Assembly (NCBI GenBank): GCA_002726865.1
Contig: PBSW01000074.1
Span: 1 to 43,804 of the forward strand
Source of the DNA: Candidatus Bathyarchaeota archaeon
GTDB lineage: Archaea; Thermoproteota; Bathyarchaeia; TCS64
Direction: 5' to 3'
DNA length: 43,804 nucleotides
Position numbers and translations under genes: made by a program. The notes below the pieces were generated by a model. That model had not been told where the DNA came from, did no database searches, and was given only the letters and a program-made list of their open reading frames with translations. This document shows, piece by piece, positions 43,659-43,804 of the stretch. The number at the start of each line of letters is the position of its first letter. The first letter of the stretch is position 1.

Positions 43659-43715
43659 GGGGGTGGGATTCGAACCCTCCTATAGCTGGAGATATCACCC
43701 GCATACCCCTTTTTT
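43659..43715. repeat. tRNA-3'-half-like repeat, copy 3 (degenerate)
   Basis: A third, diverged copy about 95 bases after copy 2. It keeps the T-loop core GGGATTCGAACCC and GGAGATATCACCC (plus strand), then a C4T6 tail, but the T-stem has a mismatch and the acceptor part is GGGGG-like. It lacks discriminator and CCA. The sequence from here to the window end shows nothing else except a GCGCGCGC tract near 43777. Confidence 0.6.
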
Positions 43716-43804
43716 ATACACTCGTACAGGAGTATTAGTTCTCATTAATCCAGGCTAAGTAGATATCAATTTTATCGCGCGCGCTATTCAAGATAAACTT
43801 TCAA

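Noticed and set aside
1..43804. CRISPR array or cas genes
   Set aside because: No regularly spaced direct repeats of 25-40 bases and no Cas-like protein were seen.

Overview
The window is from an archaeon. It carries archaeal/eukaryotic-type ribosomal proteins (a 151-aa uS15, eS1, eL15), translation factor aIF2 gamma, a KEOPS Pcc1-like subunit, an archaeal DHH nuclease and an OBG-family GTPase. TATA-box promoters sit about 25 nt before inferred transcript starts, and start-codon use is strongly shifted to TTG. A superoxide reductase, an arsenite-type exporter and a H+-pyrophosphatase fit an anaerobic lifestyle. The gene set would suit a TACK-type lineage such as Bathyarchaeia, but nothing here fixes the lineage.

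Layout. (1) About 1-7.5 kb is a visibly AT-rich, same-strand surface-glycan island: a GT4 cut by the window edge, a GT2, a 1033-aa GT-C-like membrane protein with a carbohydrate-binding-like ectodomain, a second polytopic protein, and a DPM1-like GT2. (2) About 7.5-9.4 kb is a gene-poor scar with a stand-alone zinc-ribbon ORF, a frameshifted small gene and a small coiled-coil ORF, probably mobile-element debris. (3) About 9.4-18.6 kb is a dense core block: uS15, DHH phosphoesterase, Pcc1-like protein, a candidate structured RNA, eS1, a nucleotidyltransferase, GlmM, GlmU, a small conserved protein, the OBG GTPase and SerA. GlmM and GlmU give UDP-GlcNAc, a precursor for surface glycans. (4) About 18.6-29.9 kb is mostly minus strand: eL15, H+-PPase, Ca2+ P-type ATPase with a putative micropeptide upstream, PIN protein, aIF2 gamma, an RPE-like protein, an M24 peptidase and an MFS carrier. 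(5) About 30-36.5 kb holds PGK, tRNA-Pro followed by a decayed tyrosine recombinase, nitroreductase, an ACR3-like exporter, a second micropeptide candidate, MazG and a zinc-ribbon PrsW protease. (6) About 37-42.2 kb holds a family III CoA-transferase, an old-yellow-enzyme-like oxidoreductase, a cysteine-synthase-family enzyme, superoxide reductase, tRNA-Cys and a stand-alone RAM-domain protein. (7) About 42.3-43.8 kb has an FkbM methyltransferase with a C-terminal zinc ribbon, bounded by three copies of a tRNA-3'-half-like repeat with an oligo-T tail.

The most unusual observations are: two housekeeping genes (glmM, aIF2 gamma) with no ATG/GTG/TTG able to include their conserved N-termini, where ATA and ATT are the best starts; a 184-nt candidate RNA closed by a perfect 11-bp stem; the tRNA-3'-half repeats around the FkbM gene; a single-span 38-aa ORF upstream of the Ca2+-ATPase; and alternating GCGCGC tracts that cluster in non-coding DNA. 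All identifications come from reading motifs by eye; no database search was run.
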